NCBI GenBank assembly: GCA_002780065.1
Contig: PEWQ01000120.1
Coordinates: 1 to 36,436 of the forward strand
DNA length: 36,436 nucleotides
Direction: 5' to 3'
Source: Candidatus Hydrogenedentes bacterium CG07_land_8_20_14_0_80_42_17
Lineage (GTDB): Bacteria; UBA8481
Shown here piece after piece: positions 1-9,555 of the stretch. Made by a program: the position numbers and the translations under genes. Numbering within the stretch: the first letter of the stretch is position 1; every line of letters begins with the position of its first letter. The notes beneath the pieces were generated by a model. The model ran no database searches. It had not been told where the DNA came from and saw only the letters and a list, made by a program, of their open reading frames with translations.

Positions 1-738
1 GATGTAGGACAAGGCGACGGAATAATAATCAAATTACCGCACGGCAATTATGCGGTAGTCGATTCAAATAACGGTCCGAAGATGGTGGAAATTTTAAAAA
101 ACATGGGGTGCAAGAGGTTAAAGGCAGTTGTATTGACTCATCCACATGCCGACCATTTGAAAGGACTAGCGGATATATTCAAAGCATTTCCTGTCGAAAC
201 ATTTTATGATCCCGGAGCCACACATCCGACAGCAGGATACATGAGACTACTTCAAGCAGTTGAACAAAATGGTGCAGATTACGTAAATTCGTTTAAGCCG
301 GGAGAATTACTTCAATGGGATCCTTCATGTAAAATAACTGTTCTTCATGCAGGCGGAGCAGGGGGCACAAGCATAAATAATTATTCGATTGTATTGCGGA
401 TAGAGTTCAAGAGAACCTCTGCTTTATTGACCGGAGACGCAGAGAAAGAAGTTGAAGCGGGTATAATTGAGAGATTCAGAGGCAGATTGAAGAGTGAACT
501 TTTAAAGGTTGGACACCACGGTTCAAAATCTTCATCCTCACCGGAATTTTTAAAGGAAGTAATGCCGAAGATAGCGGTAATATCGTGCGGCACGGGCAAT
601 ACCTACGGGCATCCGACTCCGTTGACTTTGCGGAATCTTGAGGCAATAGGCGCAAAAATTTTCAGGACTGACTTAAAAGGAACTATTGTTGCAATATCAG
701 ATGGAAACAGTTTTAAGATTTCATCGGAGAGAGAATGA
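1..738 (+). CDS. ComEC/Rec2-type metallo-beta-lactamase domain protein (5' end outside window)
   Basis: Frame 1 is open from base 1 (DVGQGDGIII...); motifs THPHADH, LTGDAEKE, LKVGHHGSKSSS typical of the ComEC C-terminal MBL domain. Confidence 0.85.
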   Translation, partial: DVGQGDGIIIKLPHGNYAVVDSNNGPKMVEILKNMGCKRLKAVVLTHPHADHLKGLADIFKAFPVETFYDPGATHPTAGYMRLLQAVEQNGADYVNSFKPGELLQWDPSCKITVLHAGGAGGTSINNYSIVLRIEFKRTSALLTGDAEKEVEAGIIERFRGRLKSELLKVGHHGSKSSSSPEFLKEVMPKIAVISCGTGNTYGHPTPLTLRNLEAIGAKIFRTDLKGTIVAISDGNSFKISSERE

Positions 739-795
739 CTCAAGGCGGGTTGACGGAATCACTTTGAAACAACATACTGCACGGAGGATAAGAAG

Positions 796-1620
796 ATGAG
801 TTATAATATTTTTGAAATTATGCTGGGACGTTTCAGAGATTTAATGTTCAGAATTTCTAACGAGATTCCTTTAAATGATTTTTTGAGCGCAATATTTTTT
901 GTACTGCTAGGTTTAATATTCGGAAAGATTATTTATGTTATTGTGGCTTCGATACTTGAACTAATCAGATTTGACCGCCTTGCAGAAAAGATAGGATTAT
1001 ATGAACTTTTAGACTCACGTATGAGAATGACACCTTCCCAGATTGCAGGAAGAATTGCTTATTGGATTGTCATTGCTCTTTTCATTATGGCTGGAATCGA
1101 TTCGTTACAGATTGTAGATGTTCCTCACATCTTAGAGTCACTAGTAGGGCTAGGAGGCAGGATATTTACATTTCTTGCGCTGATAGTGCTTGCAGACTTA
1201 ATCGGACGAATTGCCGGAGCGATATTTGATTCTCTACTTCAAATGACTGATCATCCTGCCGGCGGAAAAATTTCGGTTGCAGTGCATATTTTTATTTTGC
1301 TTTGCGCTGTGATTACGAATCTCGATGTAATGGGAATAGATATCAAAACCGGATATGGAATTGGAATTGTCGGTGTGGCTACAGCAATGGGCTTTACATT
1401 TTTTGTTATGTGGGCGAGATCACGATTGAAACTTATAGAAACTGAAAAGAGTTTGAGAAGAAGAGTGAAAGTAGGATACAGATTGACTCTGACGGACGGC
1501 AGAACAGGAGTAGTTAGAAAGATTTTGGCTGACTCTTTAATTTTAGCCGGCGATGAAGACGAGTGGCTTATTCCAGCGGCATGGGTTCTTGATGCTCCAA
1601 TTAAAGTGGAGGATTTTTAA
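796..1620 (+). CDS. Multi-TM membrane protein, TM-helix/MscS-like (CmpX-like)
   Basis: 274 aa with several hydrophobic helices followed by a soluble C-terminal segment; stop overlaps next ATG (TAATG). Confidence 0.6.
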   Translation: MSYNIFEIMLGRFRDLMFRISNEIPLNDFLSAIFFVLLGLIFGKIIYVIVASILELIRFDRLAEKIGLYELLDSRMRMTPSQIAGRIAYWIVIALFIMAGIDSLQIVDVPHILESLVGLGGRIFTFLALIVLADLIGRIAGAIFDSLLQMTDHPAGGKISVAVHIFILLCAVITNLDVMGIDIKTGYGIGIVGVATAMGFTFFVMWARSRLKLIETEKSLRRRVKVGYRLTLTDGRTGVVRKILADSLILAGDEDEWLIPAAWVLDAPIKVEDF

Positions 1621-2201
1621 TGTTCAAAATAATAAAAAATATTTTTTCTGTCAGGCCGGAAATGGACGACCATGTAATTTCAGTTCTTGGTGAAACAAGA
1701 CTCTTCGAAAATTTATCTCTGCTCGATATTGAAAAGATTGCAGAGAAGATTGAGATTCGGGAATACAACAGAGGAGAGATTATATTCAGCGAGGGTGACA
1801 GAGGCGACGGCTTGTATATTATCGACAAAGGTTTGGTCGAGGTTTTGGTGAAGAGCGAAATCGGATTGAAACGAATTGCTTTGCTTAGAGACAGAGAGCA
1901 TTTTGGAGAGATGGCATTAATTGATGAAGCCGGTTTGAGGACAGCTTCTGTAAAGGCAATGAAAGACACAACGGTGCTGTATCTTTCGCGTGATGAATTC
2001 GAGGACTTGCTTGCCTCGTCGCACATTACAGCCGCAAAGATTTTGTATCATCTTTCGAGAACTCTTTCGCGCCGCCTTGCGAGAACATCGAGAATTGCCG
2101 CCGGCGTTAAGAATATTGAAGAAGAAGGATTGCGTGAAGATTTCAAATATTCTGAAACTGCTCCGGCGCTGCTTCCTCCTCCGCCTCCAATTTCTAAATA
2201 A
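1620..2201 (+). CDS. Cyclic nucleotide-binding domain protein
   Basis: cNMP fold: YNRGEIIFSEGDRGDGLYIIDKGLVEVL...HFGEMALIDEAGLRTASVKA...LYLSRDEFEDLL. Confidence 0.85.
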   Translation: MFKIIKNIFSVRPEMDDHVISVLGETRLFENLSLLDIEKIAEKIEIREYNRGEIIFSEGDRGDGLYIIDKGLVEVLVKSEIGLKRIALLRDREHFGEMALIDEAGLRTASVKAMKDTTVLYLSRDEFEDLLASSHITAAKILYHLSRTLSRRLARTSRIAAGVKNIEEEGLREDFKYSETAPALLPPPPPISK

Positions 2202-2204
2202 GAG

Positions 2205-2420
2205 ATGAAGATAACGATTAGAGTCAAACCCGGAGCGAAGAAAGATTTTTTGGAGCGGATGTCTGACGGAACTTTTGTAGTTAAAGTGAGAGCAAAGGCA
2301 GAGGATGGAAAGGCGAATGAAGCTGTTAGAGAGCTTATAGCGGATGAATTCAAAATATCGAAGTCGCGGATTAAAATTTTATCTCCGCGAAGCAGAATCA
2401 AGATTGTAGAGATAGAGTAG
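2205..2420 (+). CDS. DUF167 / YggU family protein
   Basis: KITIRVKPGAKKDF...VKVRAKAEDGKANEAVRELIADEFKISKSRIKILSPRSRIKIVEI. Confidence 0.85.
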   Translation: MKITIRVKPGAKKDFLERMSDGTFVVKVRAKAEDGKANEAVRELIADEFKISKSRIKILSPRSRIKIVEIE

Positions 2421-2472
2421 AACGTAATGCCTTAGTCTCGGGAGTAATCATTCAGCGACGCATGCTTATTTT

Positions 2473-2500
2473 GCACGCACGGGGGCGTGCGTGCCTCCAT
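2473..2500 (-). repeat. REP-like hairpin, locus A (GGAG + 9-bp stem)
   Basis: GCACGCACG (2473-2481) / CGTGCGTGC (2486-2494), loop GGGG; minus strand reads catGGAG + stem, followed by aaaataagcatgcgtcg tail. Confidence 0.75.
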
Positions 2501-2513
2501 GTGAATCAGAACT

Positions 2514-3659
2514 CTATCTAGCTTCGCTCAATTCCTGCACAAAAGGAATTATAGGAAATTTAATGTTAAAAATTACAGGGTTGAATGAAACTCCATTTAG
2601 AATATCGAGAAGTGTTTGCGCGGTTTTACGATAAAGTGTGATGCTTGCTTCAGGCATGTAATTATTTCCTCTTCCAAGTTTAATGTTAAGTTTTTGGAAT
2701 TGAACTACTCTAGAGTCTAAAAACTCTCTGGCGGATTCCCGCATCATTGGAGAGAGCTCAATAACTCCGGGAGAAACTGAAGAAATATCTCCGCTCAAAT
2801 CCAACAAGTTCGGGCTTTTATATGACAGAACAACATTGCCTTCAACTGAGGCTAGGGTGACTCGAGCAAAGTAAGGCAGACCGGGAAGAATTTCAGGAAG
2901 TTTCATCAGATTGACATTTCCGAATTTCACTGCGGCAACCATGCGAATATCGTTTCCGCGATGATCTATGACCATGCTTCCGATTCCTTTTCCACCAAGA
3001 AAATCCAGACTGATCTGTTCGAAACGAAGAATTTTATTTTCATAAGATGCATTTGCTTCGAAGCTATGAGCAACATAGCGGTTGTGCCAGACCATGGTGT
3101 CGATATGGATGCTGGTTTTTTTTATACTCTCTATTGGCTCTTGATTCCATCTAGGGTCCATAGCCCGCCTGAAGGGCATATCTCCATTTAAACCTAGCAT
3201 AGCGAATTCTCCATTTTCCCACCACAGAGATACATTTGTCATTTTGAGTTTACCTTCGATAGAAGGATTCGAACCTGTAACAATTTCGAGTTCCAAATCC
3301 ACATTGCCGTCGAATTTCAAGGCATCATGATAGTCTTGATTTGTTACTAAAGTACGAAAAAGAGATTCGGCATCGGTATTTTTTAACCAGATTCTTGCTC
3401 TCGGATTCCAATTCTCATACCACAGCACGGCAGTGACATTTTTATTTAGAGTTGTGTCTTCAGTTTGAGCCGAATAATTCTCGATTATTTTTCGAAGCAA
3501 CTTATCGAGTTCAAAAGTGCCTGAAGCAGACGCTGACGTTTGAATTATTTGTATAACAGTGTTGTAATCGTGAATTTCGAGAGCGGAAGTTTGGAGTGAC
3601 GTTGATAAGAGAAGAGTCAGAATGAATATTATTTTTTTCAATGTCCAGCCTCCAGCCAA
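2514..3659 (-). CDS. Secreted/periplasmic protein of unknown function (possibly YdbH/AsmA-like)
   Basis: Long ORF with signal peptide (KKIIFILTLLLSTSLQTSA); beta-rich C-terminus ending VIFNIKFPIIPFVQEL; may start at internal TTG rather than the ATG overlapping polA. Confidence 0.6.
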   Translation of the reverse strand: MAGGWTLKKIIFILTLLLSTSLQTSALEIHDYNTVIQIIQTSASASGTFELDKLLRKIIENYSAQTEDTTLNKNVTAVLWYENWNPRARIWLKNTDAESLFRTLVTNQDYHDALKFDGNVDLELEIVTGSNPSIEGKLKMTNVSLWWENGEFAMLGLNGDMPFRRAMDPRWNQEPIESIKKTSIHIDTMVWHNRYVAHSFEANASYENKILRFEQISLDFLGGKGIGSMVIDHRGNDIRMVAAVKFGNVNLMKLPEILPGLPYFARVTLASVEGNVVLSYKSPNLLDLSGDISSVSPGVIELSPMMRESAREFLDSRVVQFQKLNIKLGRGNNYMPEASITLYRKTAQTLLDILNGVSFNPVIFNIKFPIIPFVQELSEAR

Positions 3660-6310
3660 TTTGCTCCAGAACCTATATTGAGATCGAGCATTTCACCGAG
3701 AAGAGGAATATCTTTCATCTTCTTCTCGACCATTACTTGAATTTGCTCGATAGCATCTTTATCTATTTCGAGCAGAATCTCATCGTGAATTTGAATTACT
3801 ATAGCATTTTCTTTTTGAATTGCCAATTCATGATAAATGGAAATCATAGCAATCTTGATTATGTCCGCCGCAGTGCCCTGAACTACAGTATTGACTGCTA
3901 TGCGCTCTGCTTGCTCACGCGCAGTTCTGCTCTTTGAATTTAAATCCGGAAGATATCTTTTTCTGCCGAACAACGTTTCGACGTAACCGGATTCTTTAGC
4001 GTGTTCCTTTAATTTCTCCATCCAAGTTTTTATTCCAGGAAATGCGGCAAAATACGAGTCAATAAAATTTGAAGCTTCAGTTCTGGATATACCGAGCATT
4101 TGCGAGAGACCAAAAGGAGTCTTTCCGTAAAGAATGGCGAAGTTGGCAGTTTTGGCTCTGCGGCGTGCTTCATCATTATTTAAAGAAGAGTCTCCGAACA
4201 GCCGCTTAGCCGTTGCGGAGTGCAGATCTTCATTTTTTTTGAAAGCGTCAATCAAGATTTCGTCCTGCGAAAGAAAAGCAAGAACTCGAAATTCAATCTG
4301 CGAGTAGTCTGCAGAAATAAGTAATTTTCCTTCCGGAGCGCGGAACGCCTTTCGGATTTCTTTACCTCTCGAACTTCGAATCGGAATATTTTGAAGATTT
4401 GGTTTTGATGATGCAAGTCTACCGGTTGCAGTTCTGACTTGATTGAATGATGTATGCAGTCTGCCGGTTTGGGAGTGAATCAATCCGGGAAGAGCTTTAA
4501 TATACGTTGAAAGCAGTTTGGATAGCTCCCGATATTCGAGAAGAATTGCGGGCAGGTGATTAATTTTTGATAACACCTCGAGTGTTTCCTGATCAGTGGA
4601 AGTTCCAGTTCGAGTTTTTCTAATCGGCTTCAAACCGATTTTATCGAAGAGAATATTCGAGACTTGTTTCGGAGAATCGAGATTAAACTCTTCTCCGGCT
4701 TCTTTCCAAGCCATCTTTGTAATTTCTTCGAGCTCGATTGAATATGCGTAATCAAGTTCACTGAGGATTTTTCTATCGAGATAAACACCTGTCCATTCCA
4801 TATCTGCGAGCACGAATATTAGAGGATGCTCGATATCGAAATAGCAGGACTTTAATTTTTCGTCGGCATTTATAATTCCAAGATACCGGCGTCTGAACTC
4901 CGAAGCGAAAAAAGCGTCTTGACCTGAATACTCAGCGGCCTTTTCAACCGGCAATGCGCGAATTTCCGCTCCAAGATTTTCAAAATGTATTGTTTCATAT
5001 TTGAAGAGCTCGAGCGCGAGCGAGTCGAGCGAATATGAAAGCTTGCCCGGTTCGGCTACCGCCGCTCCAACAATGGAGTCGAAGAAAAAACCCTTTGTTT
5101 CGAATCCTGCTCTGCGAAGCACCTGCATATCGTATTTGATGTTGTGACCGCATTTTTTTGCGGATGAGTCCGAAAAATATGATTGTAAAAGTGCGATAGC
5201 AGAGGAATCGCATTGAGATTCAAGATGACTGACAGGAAGGTATGCTGGAGCAAGTCCATCGGCGCAAAACGATATTCCGACCAATTCGGCATCTCTGACA
5301 TGAAGAGAAGTTGTTTCGGTGTCTACTGCGGCAATGCAGTCTTTTTTTGAAATCTTTTCGAGATAATTTTTTAATCCCTCGGTATCAAGAATTTCTGTTT
5401 TCGGTATTGAAAGCGTCGACTCAATTTTGACCGGAGGTTCTACTTCGCCGAGTTCATCGAGTATTGATTTTAATCCGAGTTCGCTGAGAATTTCGCGGCC
5501 GGTGGAGGAGAGCGATATCGAGAAAGTTTTTTCGAAAGAAAATGGAAGCTCAAGATCGAGTTTAAGGGCGACAAGTTCTCGGGATAATTTGAGAGTATCA
5601 GAGGACTTTTCAAGTAAAGAGCGGAGTTTAGCAGGAAGCTTTTCAATTTGAGAGAGGAGAGCGTCAATACTGCCGTATTCATTAATCAATTTTGCCGCTG
5701 TTTTTTCTCCGATGCCGGCGACACCCGGAATATTATCCGAGGAATCACCCATCAAAGAAAGAAGATCCGGAATTTGGGCGGGTGTGACTCCGAATTTTTT
5801 TAATACTCCTTCGGAATCCAAAAACTTTTCCGTATCGAGTTCTCTCGAAGGAGCAAGAAGAGTAATCTCACCAAATTGACCTGAACGGGTTTTGACGAGG
5901 GCTGCGAGGTCTTTATCACCGGACAGAATTTCAATATCGTGATCTCTTGCTGAAGCTTTTATTGCAATAGTGCCTATAACATCGTCTGCTTCCACTTCAG
6001 GGAGGACTATAAAATTCACGCCAAGCGCGGGAAGAAGCTGTTGAAGAGTCTGAAGCTGTTCAAATAAATCATCAGGCATCGGCGAGCGGTTAGCTTTGTA
6101 GTCATTAAATATTTTTTTTCGAAATGACGGACCTTTTCCGTCGAATACAACAATTAGATTTTGAGGTTTTCGATCGCGGAGAACTCGGAGCATTTTTCGA
6201 AGAAAACCGTAAATTGCATTCGTAGGAATACCGTCAGGTGAAGTCAGATTGCGGATAGCATAATAACTTCTATAAAGAAGAGCATTGCCGTCAATAATTA
6301 AAATTTTCAT
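3638..6310 (-). CDS. polA: DNA polymerase I
   Basis: 5'-nuclease domain (IIDGNALLYRSYYAI...LSGDKDLAALV...SSDNIPGVAGIGEKTA), 3'-5' exo domain (AAVDTETTSL), polymerase motifs (ISADYSQIEFRVLA, RRRAKTANFAILYG, IQIHDEILLEI). Confidence 0.98.
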   Translation of the reverse strand: MKILIIDGNALLYRSYYAIRNLTSPDGIPTNAIYGFLRKMLRVLRDRKPQNLIVVFDGKGPSFRKKIFNDYKANRSPMPDDLFEQLQTLQQLLPALGVNFIVLPEVEADDVIGTIAIKASARDHDIEILSGDKDLAALVKTRSGQFGEITLLAPSRELDTEKFLDSEGVLKKFGVTPAQIPDLLSLMGDSSDNIPGVAGIGEKTAAKLINEYGSIDALLSQIEKLPAKLRSLLEKSSDTLKLSRELVALKLDLELPFSFEKTFSISLSSTGREILSELGLKSILDELGEVEPPVKIESTLSIPKTEILDTEGLKNYLEKISKKDCIAAVDTETTSLHVRDAELVGISFCADGLAPAYLPVSHLESQCDSSAIALLQSYFSDSSAKKCGHNIKYDMQVLRRAGFETKGFFFDSIVGAAVAEPGKLSYSLDSLALELFKYETIHFENLGAEIRALPVEKAAEYSGQDAFFASEFRRRYLGIINADEKLKSCYFDIEHPLIFVLADMEWTGVYLDRKILSELDYAYSIELEEITKMAWKEAGEEFNLDSPKQVSNILFDKIGLKPIRKTRTGTSTDQETLEVLSKINHLPAILLEYRELSKLLSTYIKALPGLIHSQTGRLHTSFNQVRTATGRLASSKPNLQNIPIRSSRGKEIRKAFRAPEGKLLISADYSQIEFRVLAFLSQDEILIDAFKKNEDLHSATAKRLFGDSSLNNDEARRRAKTANFAILYGKTPFGLSQMLGISRTEASNFIDSYFAAFPGIKTWMEKLKEHAKESGYVETLFGRKRYLPDLNSKSRTAREQAERIAVNTVVQGTAADIIKIAMISIYHELAIQKENAIVIQIHDEILLEIDKDAIEQIQVMVEKKMKDIPLLGEMLDLNIGSGANWLEAGH

Positions 6311-6384
6311 TAATTTACTTGAGGCAGATTAATATTCTGAAAATTATTTTCTCTTTCGGGAAGAGGAAATATAATTTCGAATTT

Positions 6385-6407
6385 CCCCTCTCCCAAAGGG
6401 AGAGGGG
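6385..6407. terminator. Strong hairpin CCCCTCTCCC-AAA-GGGAGAGGGG downstream of the ferredoxin gene; terminator-like but lacks a T-tract
   Basis: Perfect 10-bp inverted repeat with 3-nt loop. Confidence 0.5.
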
Positions 6408-6433
6408 TGGTATAAAAATGGAAATAGATTCTA

Positions 6434-6667
6434 TTACTCTCCGTCGTTGCCTATTGCTTCGACTGGACATTGAGACTTTGCATCCTCGCATGCCTTAAGT
6501 TCATCATCGTTTCCAGGCTGATTGAAAACTATATCATGATCACCGGCTTCAGATTCCTTAAAATTGTTTGGCGCGAGCTGAACACATAACGAGCAAAGAA
6601 TGCAAGAATTATCCACATACCAAGCCCCGTCCGTATTATCTTCCCACCGTTCGTCTTTGTTAGCCAT
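6434..6667 (-). CDS. 4Fe-4S ferredoxin
   Basis: CILCSLCVQLAPNNF...CEDAKSQCPVEAI cysteine spacing. Confidence 0.9.
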   Translation of the reverse strand: MANKDERWEDNTDGAWYVDNSCILCSLCVQLAPNNFKESEAGDHDIVFNQPGNDDELKACEDAKSQCPVEAIGNDGE

Positions 6668-6748
6668 GAGTTAAAACCTCCAAATTATATGATGAAATAA
6701 TTTTATTGAATCAAAAATAAAAGACAAGGCATATTAATTTTAATTTTC

Positions 6749-6881
6749 GGAGGCACGTGAGCTACGCGTCAATGGGCGCTACGCGTCAATGGGCGCTACG
6801 CGTCAATGGACGCTACGCGTCAATGGACGCTCTCGCACGTGTTGGATAAGTTTGCATTGCAAGCACAGGCGATGGCACCTG
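6749..6881 (+). repeat. REP-like composite repeat, locus B, containing 4 tandem 17-bp units
   Basis: GGAGGCACGTGAGC, then 17-bp GCTACGCGTCAATGG(G/A)C x4 (6761-6828), then GCTCTCGCACGTG and TTGGATAAG tail, then a degenerate inverted copy (gcaagcacaggcgatggcacctg). Confidence 0.75.
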
Positions 6882-7012
6882 TATTTGTAGTGCGATTTGT
6901 GGGTGATGAAAAAGAGTGGTGCTAGAATGAAAGAAAAGAACTTTATTAGTTTGGAAAACTGCAGTAATTTTAAAGTCTTATTGCGTATTAACCAATTAAA
7001 TTTTATATTGAT

Positions 7013-9547
7013 TTGATGATAGCATTCAAAAAGTTTTTAAATCTTCGTGTTTTTCTTATTTTGTTTTCGATTGTAGTTTTATTATTGATTGCAGTTTCTG
7101 CTACAGCATGGTTTTTAGTGGATTCAAATCGAATTCGCATTGAGCTTGGCAGGCAGATCGGCAGGAACGTAGAGTTCAAATCGATTTCTCCAGGACTACT
7201 GGCGATCAAAATCGACAGATTAGTCATTAGCGATACTAACGGATTTAATTCTGATTCACTTATCGAATGCGATAAGTTTTCTTTAAAATATTCTATTTTT
7301 TCGCTTTTTACAGGCAGACTTTTGGTCAACAACATTTCTTTGACGCGCCCGATAATACATATCGAATTTGATACTTCGGGTCATTCTAATGTTGAAGATA
7401 TTTTATCAAAAAAAACCGATAAAAAATTATTTGATGTGAAGTCAATTGAAGTCGATGAAGGGAAAATTATTCTTACGGGATTTAATAAAACTGCAGTTTT
7501 GTCTGAAGTTAAAACAGAACTTTTCAACATGAACGGCTCAACATCGATCGATGGCTCACCGTGGTTTGTAAAATCTAATTTCAATCTGAACGGCGCTCCT
7601 GTAGGAATTACCGGCAGAGTGACTCCTGCTACACTTGCATCGGAGTTAAAGATTACGGCGAAAAGAATAGCTCTGGATTTTGCACCTATTCCTGATTCGA
7701 TAATGGATCCTAAAGGCCTGACTCTGGATCTAGATGCTGAAGTAGGCTATGCGGCAGACTCTGTTTCATTCAAAGGAAAAGGAAATATTCAGGGACTTGC
7801 TTCATTGAATGGAAATATAGTTATTGATTGGAGAGAATCGCTAAGAGGAAAAGGCAATATATCGATCATCGCAAATACATCAGGTTTAAGAAAGATTGTG
7901 CCTTTGAAATCAAAACTGGACGAACTCGAGGCGAATGGCGACCTGAGCGTGACTGTTAAGATTGACGGACCGCTTGATAAGATACCTGAATCTGTAAGCG
8001 GAGAATTTTTGAGTTTTGACGTAAGACCTCCGGGATTTACATCATGCTTAACGAACCTCCGCGGAGCATTTTCCATAACGCCTTTACGGCTCACTTTGAC
8101 CGGAGTTACGCTCAATGCGGCCGGTTCGCCAATGACAGTATCGGGGTTTGTTTTGCTTTCTAATTCGTATCTTGACTTATCACTTAAAAGCAGTCGAGTT
8201 GAACTTGAAAAACTATTGACTTTGGTGAAACCTTCGCCGCTTCCGCCGACTTTATCGGTTTCGGGTCCGGCTCGAATTGACATTGCATTGAAGGGAACTT
8301 CACCCGATATATCTGCTACAGGAACGATAGAATTACTCGGAGCTGTTTTAAATCTTACCGACCCCAAAACAGAGCTTTCATCAATTAATGGCAATTTAAA
8401 ACTTTCTGGCAGTAAACTTTTAATTTCAAATATGAACTGCAATCTTGGCCGCTCATTAATTACCGCAGACGGAACAATCGATCGAGCGAAGGAAACTTTA
8501 GATATTAATGTTGCAGCCGACCGTTTGACTCTTGCAGATATCCCAATCGAATTAGGATCAGAGAGATTGAAGATGGATGGAACAGCTTCATTCAAAGGAA
8601 AAGTTTTTGGAAAACTTATTGCGCCTGGAGTTGACGGCAGGATCTCAGCCGATCATGCGACTCTTTTTTCAGTGCCGATCACGGAAATGTTCGGATTAGT
8701 GCGTTACGACGGAGAAAAAATTTTGGTTAAGGAATTGAAGGCAAAAGCTCTTGAAGGAGCGGTATCAGGCGATGTCTCTGCAACTCTTGCAGGGAACCAT
8801 TTACCGTTTACACTTTCTCTTGATCTTGCAGGAGTATCTTTGCCTAATTCGATAAGGACAATTACCGGCAGTAACGCTATTTCGGGCGGAATTGCAAGAG
8901 GAAAGCTGACCCTTAGCGGAGATGGCACTAACGTCTCAACATATTTTGGAGACGGTTCGATTACAGCGGAACAAATTTCAATTTCCGCAATGCCGATTTT
9001 TAAAACAATGAGTTCTGTTATGGGAATTTCTGCGAATTCTCTAGAAAACTTTTCCGGAGGAAATTTAGTTTTCACTATTCGCGGCGGCAAACTTCTTTTT
9101 TCAAAGCCGCTGACTATTTCAAACCAAAATATTGATTTGCGTTTTAGCGGAGGAATCGGATTAGACGGTTCTATCAGCGAAATGAATATTCTTGCAGGAG
9201 TGAAGGACGGATTATTACCGTCTGCGATCAGCGGCATTCCACTTTCTTCAGCGCTCGGGATAAAGAAAGAGAATGGAAAAACATACATTCCTTTAAAGTG
9301 CATAGGAAGCATAACGAGTCCGACACTCGTTCCTGATATCGATGCTGGCAGAGCAGTGACGAATATCATTACAGATAAATTGGGAGTGGACTTGAACAAT
9401 GTAATAGGCAATCACTCTCAGAATGAACCTGATGTTGAAACTAATAAAGACAAATCAACAACAGAGACTCATGCGGTTGAGCCTGAAAAAACATCACCCT
9501 CAAATCCACTTGGAATAATCACGGACATATTGAAACGGCGGAGATGA
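7013..9547 (+). CDS. AsmA family protein
   Basis: N-terminal TM anchor, IRIELGRQIGRNVEFKSISPGLLAIKIDRLVISDTNGF, long beta-rich repeats and AsmA-like C-terminus. Confidence 0.8.
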   Translation: MMIAFKKFLNLRVFLILFSIVVLLLIAVSATAWFLVDSNRIRIELGRQIGRNVEFKSISPGLLAIKIDRLVISDTNGFNSDSLIECDKFSLKYSIFSLFTGRLLVNNISLTRPIIHIEFDTSGHSNVEDILSKKTDKKLFDVKSIEVDEGKIILTGFNKTAVLSEVKTELFNMNGSTSIDGSPWFVKSNFNLNGAPVGITGRVTPATLASELKITAKRIALDFAPIPDSIMDPKGLTLDLDAEVGYAADSVSFKGKGNIQGLASLNGNIVIDWRESLRGKGNISIIANTSGLRKIVPLKSKLDELEANGDLSVTVKIDGPLDKIPESVSGEFLSFDVRPPGFTSCLTNLRGAFSITPLRLTLTGVTLNAAGSPMTVSGFVLLSNSYLDLSLKSSRVELEKLLTLVKPSPLPPTLSVSGPARIDIALKGTSPDISATGTIELLGAVLNLTDPKTELSSINGNLKLSGSKLLISNMNCNLGRSLITADGTIDRAKETLDINVAADRLTLADIPIELGSERLKMDGTASFKGKVFGKLIAPGVDGRISADHATLFSVPITEMFGLVRYDGEKILVKELKAKALEGAVSGDVSATLAGNHLPFTLSLDLAGVSLPNSIRTITGSNAISGGIARGKLTLSGDGTNVSTYFGDGSITAEQISISAMPIFKTMSSVMGISANSLENFSGGNLVFTIRGGKLLFSKPLTISNQNIDLRFSGGIGLDGSISEMNILAGVKDGLLPSAISGIPLSSALGIKKENGKTYIPLKCIGSITSPTLVPDIDAGRAVTNIITDKLGVDLNNVIGNHSQNEPDVETNKDKSTTETHAVEPEKTSPSNPLGIITDILKRRR

Positions 9548-9555
9548 TACAAGTA

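Noticed and set aside
3264-3280. GGATTCGAACC resembling a tRNA T-arm (complement)
   Set aside because: Lies in a coding region, no acceptor, anticodon or D arms around it
6761-6828. 17-bp tandem array as a possible CRISPR
   Set aside because: Units are contiguous with no spacers, and there are no cas genes
8704-9411. 235-aa antisense ORF (and 7789..8595, 268 aa) opposite the AsmA-like gene
   Set aside because: Low-complexity Ser/Pro-rich translations, no recognisable motifs; explained as shadow ORFs of a well-supported sense gene
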